Origin: Antitrichia curtipendula
Taxonomy: Eukaryota; Streptophyta; Bryopsida; Hypnales; Leucodontaceae
NCBI GenBank assembly: GCA_951230915.1
Contig: OX579633.1
Span: 22,788,574 to 22,852,573 of the forward strand
Direction of reading: 5' to 3'
DNA: 64,000 nucleotides
Part shown: positions 11,297 through 23,338 of the stretch, one piece after another
Position numbering within the stretch: position 1 is the first letter of the stretch
How the letters are laid out: each line of letters opens with the position of its first letter
Translations under genes and position numbers: made by a program
The notes under the pieces: model-generated
The model's database searches: none
Told to the model about the DNA's origin: nothing
Seen by the model: only the letters and a program-made list of their open reading frames with translations

Positions 11297-14200
11297 ATGG
11301 TGGATGTACCAGAATCAAATATGGTTGAAGGCGGCGCAATAACCGCAAAGGTATATATTGGGAGTGAATTCTCCCTTCTTGTGTTTTTTTTTGTTACTCA
11401 CACATGTTTGATTTGTAATGTGAGTTTCTTAGTCCAGTCTCCATTTTTACAATCTTGTGCTTGTATTTAGACGGGAATTGTCATCTCGGCTTTAGCGGCT
11501 CCTACATCGGGCCTGACTTTGTCTGATGACCAGCCTCAGATATTGGGATCTGACAAGGCAGATGAGGGCGTAGGCGAGGGATGTGCACCAGATTCAGGAG
11601 AGTTTGTGCAAGGTAAAGATGCTATACGGGCAGCACAGAAGTTGGATTTTGTGAATACAATATCCAGTTTACGTATTGCACCGGCTAATCTCTCTCGCAT
11701 GAGAATCCCCTTGTGCCGTTTGGTGCCCATGCCTATGGTCAGGCCTACGTTGTCTTGTGACTTGACTAAATTGGAACAGAAGTTCGTCCATGGATATGAG
11801 GAGGGAGCTCGTGTTTTCTACGTTTCGGTTTCAGATGAGGAGGGGCGCTCGGGAGTGTTCTCAGACGCAGAGAAGGTCGACTGGGGTCCCTCGTGGAACA
11901 TTGTGAACGATGATTTTAATGTCCAGCTGGGACAACTTTCAGAGCTCAATATTCCGGTAGATGCGAAATTCTACGTGTGTGACGGCAACCATAGACATAT
12001 AGCGTGGATGCGACATATTTCTCGATTGCATGTTGACGAATTGGATTGGCACATATGTGTCAATTCAATCATTTTGGATACGAAAGGACGAATTGGAGCC
12101 ACGATGCAGGTCATGCACGACATCAACAAGTGAGTCTCATTCCCTTTGCCTGATTTACTGTTTACACATTTTTCCTTTAGGCACACTTAAAATTGAACTT
12201 GAACTTCGTTTCTCATCAGGCACACAGAAAATTCTCACGTGAAGACAAACTTGGTGCATACATTGTATCGAGTTCGAAAATACGGTTCCCTGCCCATTGA
12301 GAAGTTCAATGATCTTCTTAGCAAGGAGGAACAGAAGACCTGCCAGCAAAACACACGGAAGACTTGGTACTCCATGCCTCTGGAGGTTTTCACTTCTTTC
12401 ATTTTCCAGGTAAGATACTTGTTCATAATTCTGGTCATTCTTGTCTCTTCTGTTTACCACATGTTTAATTGCATTTCATGGATTTTTCTACCAAAAGTGT
12501 CTAATAACTGATAACTCTTTTGTGCAGCAAGAGATTGCGGTAGCTTCGGACCTTGCTGTCCGCAAGTATCACGAAGACACACCTACGGAGGAGGTCACGA
12601 ACGAAGGCGTGGCAGCAGCTATGCGGGTTTCTACCAGGGATGCAACTGGTAATCTCTACAAAAAGCTTTCCAAGATTGTCGTCGTTGCCAACCCTGCGTT
12701 AGGTGATGAGTGGCTATTGGAGGTATTTCGTTTCTTCTACTCCATTATTCTATTTTCTGTCTGGGCCTTCCTCCTATCCATCTTAATTTCACTTCATTGA
12801 TTGATGTTCATTAATTTCTGAGTTCACTAAACTGGTTTTGCTTCTTCTTAGATTGAACTACATTGGAGTGTGTATACAGTTCCGGAGTTGACCTTGGACA
12901 AGTTACAACTCATAGCTACATCAAATGCTCATGTCAACCACAAGGTCAAATGGCTGAAGTGGATGAATTCATCCGCTCCCACCCGTGAGGCCCGATGCTT
13001 TCCACAGCGTCCGGCAAATGACGACAAACTCAATGCCTTCTTATCGAAAGCCTGTTGGTATGCTGCGGTATGTTGTTTATATGCCTTGTTTATTTCCATG
13101 CGATTTATTGTTTTTTCTTTTTTAGTTTGAATCACAATAGACTAATCTCTTTTCAATTCTACAGATTGAGGATAAAGCCTGTGAGATGTTCGACAGCATT
13201 ATCCGAGCCGACAACATTCAGGTGCATATGGAGGCAGCCGCGGAGCCTGAGTCTATTCAAGAATACATTGAAGGTTGGCGGATGAGGTTGTGGGAGCATG
13301 CGTTCGTGGAAGTCTTCAAGGGGGTTGACGCCTTCAAGAAGTCAGACTCGTTTAAAAACTTCAAAGGCTCTACTCTTGTGGTTAAGAGGATAATATATAG
13401 GTATTCACATTTCCCCTTTTGGTTTAGTTGTATATTGTGTTGAGATTGTTATTCCGAAAATCATCTGTTGGTGATGAATTGTTCATGGTCTTTCAGGTAT
13501 TTCAAGTTTGAGCTATATGCAAAGAAAGCCATCGCCAAGGCTGATTTGCCACCTTTCCTCAACACATGGCTCGATCGCTCTTCTCCCGACTATATGTTTT
13601 CAGCAGTTCAAGTGAAGAACTAGACCAGCGGTCACCTCCAAGCCGGTGCTTGGTATTTGGAGTGCAGCCAGGGTTACATCCCCCCCCAAGAGCTGGCTCT
13701 ATTCACTAGTATCAAGGAAAGTGCAGTGGTAGAGCCGGAGTTTGATGAATTTGCTGGCATGGAGGGTGAAGCACGAGAGAAGGCCATCAAGAGGCGTGAA
13801 GTATCGGATAAGAAGATGGAGGAGAAATGGAAAGAGGCCACGAAGAAGATAGAAGAGACCGCACAAAAGAAGAAACTGCGACAGGAAGAAAAGGCCAAAG
13901 AAGATGAGGCTAAGGGCAAACCGTAGGGGAAGAAGAGGAAAGCAGAGACACCAAATGCCGAACAAGCGACGAGTGACGGACCTATGAAGGAGTCTTCATC
14001 AGGCTTTTCTCTCACCCAGAAACACTTGATGCGTGGCTTGCCGCTCCATGTTGTTGACTTGGATTCGGTGGCTCCTGTTGATCAATGCATCTTGAATGAG
14101 TCCGTCTCCAGTTTACTTGGTACCGACAATGGTCCTTTTCCTGGCGTCATCGATCTTGTTGTGGAATTTCTAAACAAGGTGGTCACTACTTTCCCTGGTT

Positions 14201-16061
14201 CATTATCATTTTGCTTGTACTGTCGTTTGGATTATTTTCAAGTTTCTAGACTTTTCCCTAATCTTGTTTTTGTGTTTATTAAATCCTGAGACTCTTCTTC
14301 TTATATTTGTAAAGGAGGTTCAAACTCCTTGTACGTTACCGTTGGTCGAGGTCCAGAACGTTCTTGTTTATAGTGTTCTCTCGTCGCCGAGATGACACCA
14401 GTGGAAGACCACTCTTGCAGAGACACAGAATTTGATGTCCATGAAATCGAGATTGTCTTCTGATATTTTGGTTTATTTCATAGAGTCACCAATTAGCCTT
14501 GAATTGGATATGTCTAAATCTCATTATGAATCCTACTTGTGCAGGCTTTCATTTATGGTTCTTCAACAAGGTACTAACTATGTTATTGAATCTTTCTTGT
14601 TCGGATTATGTTGCTTATTGTCTAATTTCACTCATTTCCTTTGCCATTTTCTCATGTGTGCAGCATGCCGCCGGCAAGGATCGATTCTTTGACATCGCAT
14701 TGGCTAAGCGTCCCGCCGTTGATTTGATTGTTGTTGATGTTCCAGAGGGTCTACCTGTTCCGGGAATTTCCAATCCAGCAACCTCCGTTCCTTACTGGAA
14801 TCAGTTCTCGGAGGAGAAACTCCAAGCCGTCTTTGACTTTGCTGATACCTTTTTACACGATGGTGGTGGTCTTCTTGTCATGTACCCATACAGCCGACCC
14901 ATCAAGTCATCCGTTGTTAGTCTCGCCAAATCATTTGGTTACCATTTACAGATTGACTGGTTCGTCATGAATAGGCTTCACCTGGCTCTAGCCTCGGACA
15001 TCTCAAAAACGGTAAAATCGAATACCATTCTATGATTTGGAGGTTTTACTCTCAAATTTGATTGTTTTTAACTGTCTCATATAATTTTATATTTTCGTGC
15101 AGACTATGCGTTTCAACATGTCCCTTTATGTCAAATCTCGGAGTGGAAGTTCTAAATCCAGGTTCTCGTTCCACTTCCTTCCTGCTCACGAAGTAGTTGG
15201 AGTCAACGTAGCTAAGGATGATGTTCTCCAGAATTGTTGCGGGAAGAATGATGTGGCAATGAATGGCAATATCGCCTGGCGTGGTCCTCGAGAAAAGGAT
15301 CGTGCCTTCATGCAGATGCTTGTTGAGGCGACAACTTTGCCTGGTGACGTCGTCATGGACTGCACCACGTCTACAGGTTAGATGTGCTAATTTGTATTTT
15401 GCTGATGAAGATTTTTTCACACTATACTCTCTTCGCTGAATTCTAATCCGTCTTGTTTTGTTCTCTCTATATCATTGCAGGGGCAAGCATTTATGCTTGC
15501 CGAGCTACTGGCCGCCACATTCTAGCCCTGGAAGAAGATAAGGCGATTTACAAGGCCTTGCTTGCTCCGCTCATCCGTATGCCTGTGATCGCAACGCCTG
15601 TACTTATGGTACCTGCTCCTCTTGTTGCTGACCTTGACGATGAAGAGGTGGAGGTCCGCCATATTGTGAAGACCTCCCGATTTAGTAAGTAAGTTTTCCT
15701 TTAGTTTTCTTAATTCTTTCTATGTGATTTCATTTTCTACTTGATACTAATATTTTGTTGTCTTCCTATTTGTAGGCAACTTGCGAAGATGAAGGATTCT
15801 ACCCATAAACCCTTTTTTGCAGATCCTGCATTCTTCCGAAGCCCTCCTAGACCGTTTCAGCTTCCACTGTATGCTGAGGCAGTAGCTAGACAATTCCAGA
15901 GCCATGATCCTAAACCGCCTTCTAGGATCAGTTCCATAGATCCACGTGTTCTGATGTTCATAGACGACTCCACTAAAGAGTCTGATGGTCAGTCATCAGA
16001 CTCTAATGAGAGGTCTACTTCTAGATCTTCTAGCAGTACTCTTCATGAAGATACTGCATGA
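11297..16061 (+). pseudogene. ParB-like / beta-class DNA methyltransferase-like multi-exon gene, with in-frame stops
   Basis: Exons read by GT-AG rules and phase: 11297-11350, 11471-12129, 12220-12409, 12528-12722, 12852-13067, 13165-13400, 13497-14178, an unclear part 14325-14570, then 14664-15011, 15103-15376, 15481-15688 and 15776-16061. The N-terminal half contains FYVCDGNHRHIAW (about 11970-12008), the GxHRxxA signature of ParB/sulfiredoxin-like folds. A Lys/Glu-rich coiled stretch lies at 13760-13920. The C-terminal half reads DLIVVDVPEGLP (about 14725-14755), then HDGGGLLVMYPYS. Near the end come LPGDVVMDCTTSTGAS and GRHILALEEDKAIY (15340-15550). This order, motif IV first and motif I last, is that of beta-class DNA methyltransferases. 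The canonical DPPY and FxGxG are DVPE and CTTSTG here. TAG stops interrupt the frame at 13621-13623 and 13924-13926, and the exon near 14325-14505 is not open. Hence this is a decayed copy, or a gene needing transcript evidence. The substrate and role are unknown. Confidence 0.6.
14379..14392. promoter_or_regulatory. Isolated copy of the array palindrome inside the ParB/MTase-like gene
   Basis: The sequence TCTCG-TCGC-CGAGA is a perfect match in both arms to the dyad site repeated in the upstream tandem array, but it stands alone inside the gene. Ten fixed bases are unlikely to occur by chance in a 5-kb gene. A binding role is only a suggestion. Confidence 0.4.
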
Positions 16062-17408
16062 CACTTCTCTGCTATATTTTAGTATAGCTGTGATACATTT
16101 TGAGGACATATTATGTGGTATTTTTTCCCCTATATGACATACCGCTCCATTTCGTATTTAAAATGCTTTAATTTCTGTATTTTTTTATGTTCAAAATTAT
16201 AATTCCACCCTAAATCCTAAATCCACGGTCATGGGTCCTAACACCTATAATCACTGAAAATTACTTCATAAATTGGAGGTTCACAGGCTCCTAGGCTCCG
16301 GGGCTCACGCTCCAAGGCTCACAAAATAGCACCCCCGAGTTGAGTCCATCCTTTTTTTCCTTAACCCATAAGAATTCATCACTCACTATGTTTCACCAAA
16401 AAACACTTCAAAAATTGTCATTTCTAGTGGAAAGTGTAAAAATGAGGAAATAGTAGTGAGTAAATTTTTTGTGGGATCCAACCATTGGATCTTGCATTCC
16501 ACTCCCATTAGAATGTGTGGTAAAATTTTCAATTAAACATTCACTACATTATAGTGTTTGAAATGGAAAAAATATATATATTTTTGCAATCTTTTATTCA
16601 AAGTTGGGAGACTTTGAATTTTCCTAGCTAAATTTATTTTAGTATAAAGATTAGAATTTTTTAATTTTTTGTATTGTTGGATTAGTTGTAGAATTTATGA
16701 GTTTTAAATTTTTTTCATATTGTTGAATTAGTTGTAGAATTAAGTTGAAAATCCATAAAGAATAAGAAAATCTAAAAAGAAATTATTTTCATTCTTTAAA
16801 GAATCATTAATAAGTAGAAGGAGTTATGAGACAAAATTAAAAAATAAATTACAAAGAATTCTAATATGGAATTAAAAACATCAATCTCAATGATGACAAT
16901 GTTTTGCAATTACCTAAACTAACTCTACATTTGTGTTCTTGAAAATGTAATATAATTGAATTTAATATTATACATTATATACTATTTTTTTTAAAGATAC
17001 CATAAATGCTTGCACCCATTACATTTTTACCTTTCTAGTCAACAAAAGTGCACATGATACAAAAGCTCTCATTGTAGATTTTGATTTATTTTACAAATGG
17101 TCCAAAAAAATTAATCAATTTTCTTCCATTCAATAATGTTGTTTGGAATTTGTGTTTTGTGTTTAGGACACATAAACATTTATTTTAGGGTTTAGTGAAA
17201 AAATTTATCCCTAGAAAGCTCGTACATTCTTTCACCTCCAACAAAACCTTCAAAAACCTTCAAAAAAATAACTATAAAATTAGATATCATGGGAAACTAC
17301 TCGATTTTGAACCGTTAGGAGTTAATGTGACTAAACTAATAACCTTATTAACTTTGTGGCACCATAGGCATGCAAGAGAAAATGAATGGCACTAAAAATG
17401 CATTATAC
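16062..17408. other. AT-rich intergenic stretch with a MITE end
   Basis: No gene is supported. At about 16361-16450 there is a diverged copy of the terminal region of the 937-bp MITE found complete at 29741-30677 (TTAACCCATAAG, then a TATGTTTCACCAAAAAACACT block). The rest is A/T-rich with homopolymer runs and only tiny open frames. Confidence 0.5.
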
Positions 17409-17989
17409 AAATACTATATTTGGGTGGGTCAGTCTATGACTTTATACAAACTATGTGTGGCAACGATTTTGGACCCCGCCCCTATTTAGTTTTTAAAATT
17501 TAATTTAAAGAACACAAAAAAATTGAATAGATTTTTCTACTTTGGGAGTTTATGTTTTGAATTCTTTATATTTTTTTTTTATTGATAACAATTAATTACA
17601 AATTTTTGAAGAAAAAAAATACAATGTAGAGTTGAAAATAATTTTGGACCCTCTATTTATTTTTTTTAAATTGTCTAAAAAATGATTTTTTATTTTTTAT
17701 TTTTCTTGAATATTGATACAATGGTCATCCAAATGTATTCTCTATAAATGTTTGAGTTGTAACATGTGCCGTTTCAGTTCATTTTTCAATATATTCTAGA
17801 AGTCATTTCAAATGTTATTTGAGTTGAAAGTTTTTGGCAATAGAAACCAATAGTCATTATTAATCAAAGTTCAAAATTATAGGTTGAAATTATAATTTAA
17901 TAAAAAGTAAATAGGGTGTCAAAAAATCACTTTGCCGCATGTGGTATACAAAATCTCTATAGGATGACCCACCCAAAATACTATAGTTG
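17409..17989. mobile_element. MITE, family 1, copy 1
   Basis: Inverted termini are visible: GGGTGGGTCA begins at 17422 and TGACCCACCC ends at 17974. The similarity runs a little outwards (TACTATATTT against AAAATACTATAG), so the true ends are near 17409 and 17989. The interior is AT-rich and non-coding. It shares long blocks with the copy at 28232-28818, including ATGTGTGGC.A.GATTTTGGACCC near the left end and CCGCA.ATGGTATAC near the right end. It has no coding capacity and would depend on a transposase elsewhere. Confidence 0.65.
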
Positions 17990-18988
17990 TGAAAAACGAA
18001 GGTGCAATGGATTAGAAATAAAATTTCAACAGATGGTGATAGTTGTAGGCAATAAGTGTAAACTAGAAGAATCCCAAATCCATTTGAAGCATACTAATTA
18101 ACTTTCAAACTTTGTTTCTATTATTTCCTTCAAAATCTATTTCAGGTCCTCAATATTTTTACTTCGATTAAATTGAAATAAATGTCTCTAAAAATCATCT
18201 CCTTATATAGCCAATACCTCCCAAAATTGTTAATGATTGCACTCATTATCCAAAACAATCTCCACCTCCACCTTCTTATTGTCTTTATATTGCTCACCAT
18301 TTTGAATAATTTTCAAAATTTTGTATCTCTGGGGAATAATCAAATTTTGTATCTCTCATGTCATGTCTTCAATTAACTGAGGCTTCTTTACTTGCTTTAT
18401 GTGTTCTTTTTTTGTGAATTGAATCTTTGCCATGGTCCTTGGAAATTTACAATTAATTCATCGTGCCTCCCCCAAATAAAATACACTCACATGAAGATGA
18501 CTAAATTTCAATTGCAACGTGCACATATTCTAGCTTTTTCAGTCGGTGTAAGCTTAGTTAGTAGTTGGGTCTGCCTCAATCTGTTCAAACTAACCTTACT
18601 TGGAAATTGGGAATCGGGATTTTGGCCCGATTACTGCATTTGAATGAAGCGTCTCACTGCACTTGCTGTGAGCCCCTGACTTCCATTTTCAGAGGTAGGG
18701 CGTGGTTTGCGAATTGCGAACATTGATTGGAGCATCACGGAATCGCAATCTGTATAACTTTCTTCTTTCTTTCTTTCTTTCACGTTGGCGATTGATGTTT
18801 GCGATCGACCGAGGTCGGGTCGGTCAGGAAATTTGGGGTCTGGGTATGTTGGCCGAGTGGTTCAAGCTTAGGAGAGTCTCAAGCCCAGCGCAATTCGAAG
18901 AATTAAGAGATGCGCTAGCTTAGCCAGGTGCGAGTGAAGCCGGCTGGGCGAAGGTGGCGACGCAAGCTGCTCGATTGATTGTTCCTGC
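17990..18988. other. Intergenic region, probable promoter of the WD40 gene
   Basis: No gene is supported. A pyrimidine tract with repeated CTTT units lies at about 18757-18782. GC content rises towards the start codon of the WD40 gene, as expected for its 5' UTR. A tRNA-like A-box (TGGCCGAGTGG at about 18852) is present, but no matching tRNA could be folded (see rejected items). Confidence 0.5.
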
Positions 18989-21900
18989 ATGGCGCTTGCA
19001 ACCTCCACCAAAGGCGCGGCGCCTGACCCGGTGGCTGTTCTTCGCGCTCATCGAACTGCTGTCAACGTTGTGGCTTTTCACGCACCCTCGGCCACTCTTC
19101 TCTCTGGGTGTGTGATTGCTCACCCGTCGAACGCCCATCGCATTCCTTCTTGACTTTACTCAGCTATTGGCGATCTGTCTGCTACTCAGTTCTACTCTAT
19201 ACCTGACGCTATCAGTTTGAAGTGTAATATATAGGGTTCCTAATTACAGAGTTGTCAGAAGATGCATGTATTTCTCGCTTTGTGCCTAGCAAGAAGCATC
19301 ATGTACATAGAGCATAAGGACGCGCTTCATTCTGTTGGTTGTCGGAATTATTAACTCTTGCAAGCTAGGGTGGATGCAGTGACGCTGATGGAGAATTGAA
19401 GATATGGGATCTTGTAAAACACCGACCCGCTTTTTCGTCGAGGTATATTTCTATGGCCTTCGAAGTTTCTTTGTCGCTTTCTTGTCTGTCACGGCAATTG
19501 TGAGATTTCGTTTTCGAGTTTCTTTTGAATTTTGCATTGCAATTTTGGAAATAGATAACCGCGCCCAACGGATCATATTTTTGGTCAACACGCCCACCTG
19601 CACGGCCCCTTTTGTAGACTTCACAATTACCTTAGTGCATGCTGAGCCAGGATCGCAATGGACTCCTCAACGGAGATCTTAGCAATCTTTGTCCCTGTAG
19701 TATCAAGCATTTTGTCTTACAACTAACAAGTACCTTTTTTACTATCACGGCAGCTCGACTAACATCTTGCGTCGCGATGAAATTTCAGAGTGCACTCTCC
19801 ATCTTCTGGCATTCTCGGCCTTGGTGTCAGCTCAGCTCTAAACAACAAAATCTTAAGGTACATACATAATTAGGGTTTTTATCTCCAAATGAAATTTGTA
19901 ACTCTGGATTGAAGCTATAATTCAACTATAGATTTCCACTTGGAGGTCCCCGTTGCAATATTGAAGGTTGTAGTTCGTCCATGGACGTATGATTCTCTAT
20001 AGCCTGTTTGTCCTTGCTTGTGGAATGCAGCCAGGGTCGAGACGGGACCGTGAAGTGCTGGCAGCTGACAGATTCAACTTTGTCAAGGTGCGCCATGTGA
20101 TTGCTTCTTCTATTTTTGTTCTCTTGCATGCGTTTGTGGACCTATTATGTGTGTTGATGATTCTTGCTCCGACTGACATCATTACGATTGAGAGGCGATA
20201 TTGATTATCTTTTGTTATCATTTTTTGGAATGGGTTAGTGAAGTAATTGATTTCAGAAACTGTGAACCGGGGGTTTAAGAACATGTATTGGTTGAACGTG
20301 TAGACAACCGATCTCGACAATCAAGTCCGACTCTTATCATTTTTGCAAACTCGCAGTTGCAAGACATGCTGCTGCAAGCGATGAGCCTTGTGGTAAGAAC
20401 TTGTTCAGAGACTGGTCATGAAGATCTACTATTGCGTGGTTATTGGTTCAGGGTCCAGGGGGTGCTACTCGTGTATTATACTCTTTCGTGTTTGTCACGC
20501 TTTGTTTGGTGATCACATGCTTCTTCAAGTAACCTGCTATCTGTTTTCTTCGAAATTTATTTTACTTTTGACGTGTTAGGAGCTACACTTAAGCGCCCTT
20601 CGTCGCTGCCAGTGAGGTGAAGTAGCAGTTATTGAGTAGTTTGTACGGTAGGATGGCTGTTCTACATTACTTCCAGTCGTAGAGTGTGATTTACGTACTT
20701 GTGGATGGTATTGACCTTGGGGAGATCTGCAACGGAGTGCAGAGGATGAGAGTGGAGGAGCAGGCCAAGTTCTGTTGGCTATTGCTGGAAATGATACATC
20801 AAAAGTACGTCCTCTCAGGTTCTTTCGTGCGCTTTATCTTGCTAGATTTGCTGACTTCAGTATTTCATCAAGCATTGTAAACTGATGTAGGTGGAGATCT
20901 GGGACATCGCTTCTGGTCAGTGCGTGCAGATTTTGTCCCCTAGAGACTCCTCAGTAGGTGAGACTTGCTCTTGACTTTGTAGTAGCCGCAATGCAGTTTA
21001 GGGTTTAGGGTTTAGGGTGCGTAAGCGTAAGGTGCAGCTCGGCCTCCACCTTATTCCAAGAGAAGTTTGTAGTTCACTCAAAGCTAATTCACTTTTAACT
21101 AAGAATTCCTTCAGAGGTTGATTGTATTAAACTTATTGCTTAATTCATAGTTTACAGTTGCTTAAAGTCATGCATGTACTCATAATTTGGGCATGCCATG
21201 TTCTTGCCCTTGATTCCTGGTGAACTGAATATCATTCTGAGCGTATAGAAATTCAGCATGGAGTGTGGAGTTATGTATGATCAAGGACCTGTTCTGTGAG
21301 TGCAGGTATGTGTATGTCATTGCACATGACCTTTCAGTCTGGGGGATGTGATAGATGTTCTGTTGTTGCCGGGTCAGTCTCCATCTTACTCTGTCGTGTT
21401 TCTCGCTTACACTCACCACTGTACAGACTGCAAACTGAATGTAAATATTGACGTGGATTTATGTCTCACGCTTGTGAAATTGTTTGTGCTGATGCCTAAC
21501 GAGCTGTTGTAGATATGAAGACGGCAGCATGTTGATGTGGGACACACGGCATGCATCTGCTCCTTTGCTACAATCTAAGCAACATAAGGAACCAGGTGGG
21601 ACATTCTAGTTTCACTACATTACCCTAGTGCAGTTCCATCTGCAGTCGTTTTTGAACCAAGCACTTCCAGATTTAGCTGAAATAATAACCTACTCCATGC
21701 CTTTGAGATTGAATTTTTTTTGCCTCCTAGAATATAGTGAGTATGATCAGCGGTTACGGAGCTTCGACGTTCACACGCGGTTCCAAGGTGTCATCGCATG
21801 CCATTGCAGCAGAGATGCTTGCTGTCTATGTAGTGTTGCTAGACAGGTTCGCTTAGCCCTGTGTATATAGCTTGGCGCATAGGATTAAGCTCTTGTTTGT

Positions 21901-22842
21901 TTTTGAGAAAGAGTTTTGCATTGTCAGTGAACATAGTTTTGCACTGCGTAATCTCATAACTCGATTGTTCTGTTCTTTGTTTGAGTGGCAGTCCTCAGCC
22001 TTGCCCTGGATGGGCCAGGAGTAGGAGGCATCTCAGGCTCAGCAGATGGGCATCTTACATTCTTTTCTTTGAGTCGTACTGAGGTAATTGTAACAGTCTT
22101 CGCTCAACCCATGGAATCTCAAGGTACAAAAATTTTGATAATGAAAACTGCTTGCAATAAGAGTAGCTAACTGACAGTCTTGCTCCACCCTTGTTCTGAT
22201 GATTAGTCCTCGTTTATGTTTTTCTTAGCGCCTTGGATGCCTTGCGTGCACGCAGAATGTGTATATTCCAAAGAAAAAATTCGAGGGACTAGCAGGAATA
22301 GGTGATATTGCATTACGAGGAGATGATAAAATTGTTGCAACTGCTGGTTGGGATCACAGGTACTCCACTCTCTGGCTGATGTAGGCGGGTGCTTGGAAAT
22401 GACTTATCGTCTCAGTTGCGAATTTGTTCTTTGCATTCGGAGAGAAGTGAACTGTGCATGTATTCTGTATCACGTTCAATGTATTTCTGTGTTTACAAAG
22501 CATTGGCATTACATGTTCAACAGGATTCGCATCTATGACCACCGACGTTGCAAAGCCTTGGCAATTCTCAAGTACCACAATGAGATCGTATGTCCTCTAC
22601 CTTCAGTAAAATGTTTTACATGTTGTGAGTTCAACTGGACGTAATGCACTACTTTATATGCTCTACCAATCTCTCATTCAGTCCCTCATGTATCTCCGTC
22701 TGATCATCTGTGAGGGTGGTTATGTGGGAATCAGGTAAATGGAGTGGCATTCTCGGGTGACTGCAGATGGTTAGCCTCAGGGTCTAAGGACTCAACTGTG
22801 GCCTTGTGGTCCTTGTATCCGCCCTCACACGGAGTTTCGTAG
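18989..22842 (+). CDS. WD40-repeat protein, DSE1/TANMEI (GNB1L-like) homologue, 13 exons
   Basis: Exons with GT-AG borders and matching phases: 18989-19107, 19380-19442, 19789-19857, 20031-20087, 20304-20392, 20743-20804, 20891-20957, 21306-21372, 21513-21595, 21992-22083, 22229-22359, 22524-22587 and 22735-22842. They sum to 1071 nt, a 356-residue protein. WD40 blades are visible: DPVAVLRAHRTAVNVVAFH, then DGELKIWDL, GRDGTVKCWQL, VEIWDIASGQC, YEDGSMLMWDTRH, ISGSADGHLTFF, AGWDHRIRIYDHR and a final SGSKDSTVALWSL. The N-terminal PDPVAVLR and the blade order match plant DECREASED SIZE EXCLUSION LIMIT 1 / TANMEI proteins, essential for embryo development and linked to plasmodesmatal transport in Arabidopsis. 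The frame is intact. One intron holds three TTTAGGG repeats. It converges with the coiled-coil gene on the other strand. Confidence 0.85.
20999..21019 (+). repeat. Three telomere-type TTTAGGG repeats in an intron
   Basis: Three consecutive plant telomere units lie in the intron between the exons ending at 20957 and starting at 21306. Short telo-boxes of this kind occur in plant promoters and introns; a role here is not shown. Confidence 0.8.
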
Positions 22843-23338
22843 CGCTTTGAGTGAAGCAGGTTGTACAACTATGGCCCACACCATTTTGGAGTTGATCCTG
22901 ATGAAAGTCAAGCAAACTGGCAGGGATGCAGGCAGAACACGTACCTCTTTAGTGAACAAAGAGTATGTTCCTTCTCATTCCCCAAAGTACCAAGCATGAT
23001 TCTCTTAGGAAGGAAGATTCTCAAAAAAGATGAGCGCTTCACCATACGAAAGGATACCTGCGGCATACACACAATTCTCGATTCGCAATAGTCTGAATTA
23101 GATGTGACGAGACTGATTTGAAGTAGATTGGAAAGATTGAATTTATCAATGAATGGAGAATGTTGAAAGCACTGGAAGTGTATTTACAGCTACTGTTTGC
23201 GGCTGTTCAGCCCGGCCCATAGGATGAAGTTCAACAGCTTCTTTCCTCCACCTTTTCGCTAAACCTAGCTAATGCACCTGAAGGATAGATTCTTGTAAGA
23301 GAGCATCTTATTGTATCTCAGAACTTCAAGCCAAAATC
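22843..23338. other. Convergent intergenic space
   Basis: This is the space between the stop of the WD40 gene and the stop of the coiled-coil gene on the minus strand. It should hold both 3' UTRs. No further coding region, hairpin terminator or repeat is evident. Confidence 0.5.

Noticed and set aside
18846..18925. tRNA-like sequence with an A-box (TGGCCGAGTGG)
   Set aside because: The A-box fits Leu/Ser tRNAs, but no good B-box (GGTTCGANNCC) follows at the right distance and no acceptor stem pairs around it. It is at most a tRNA-derived remnant.
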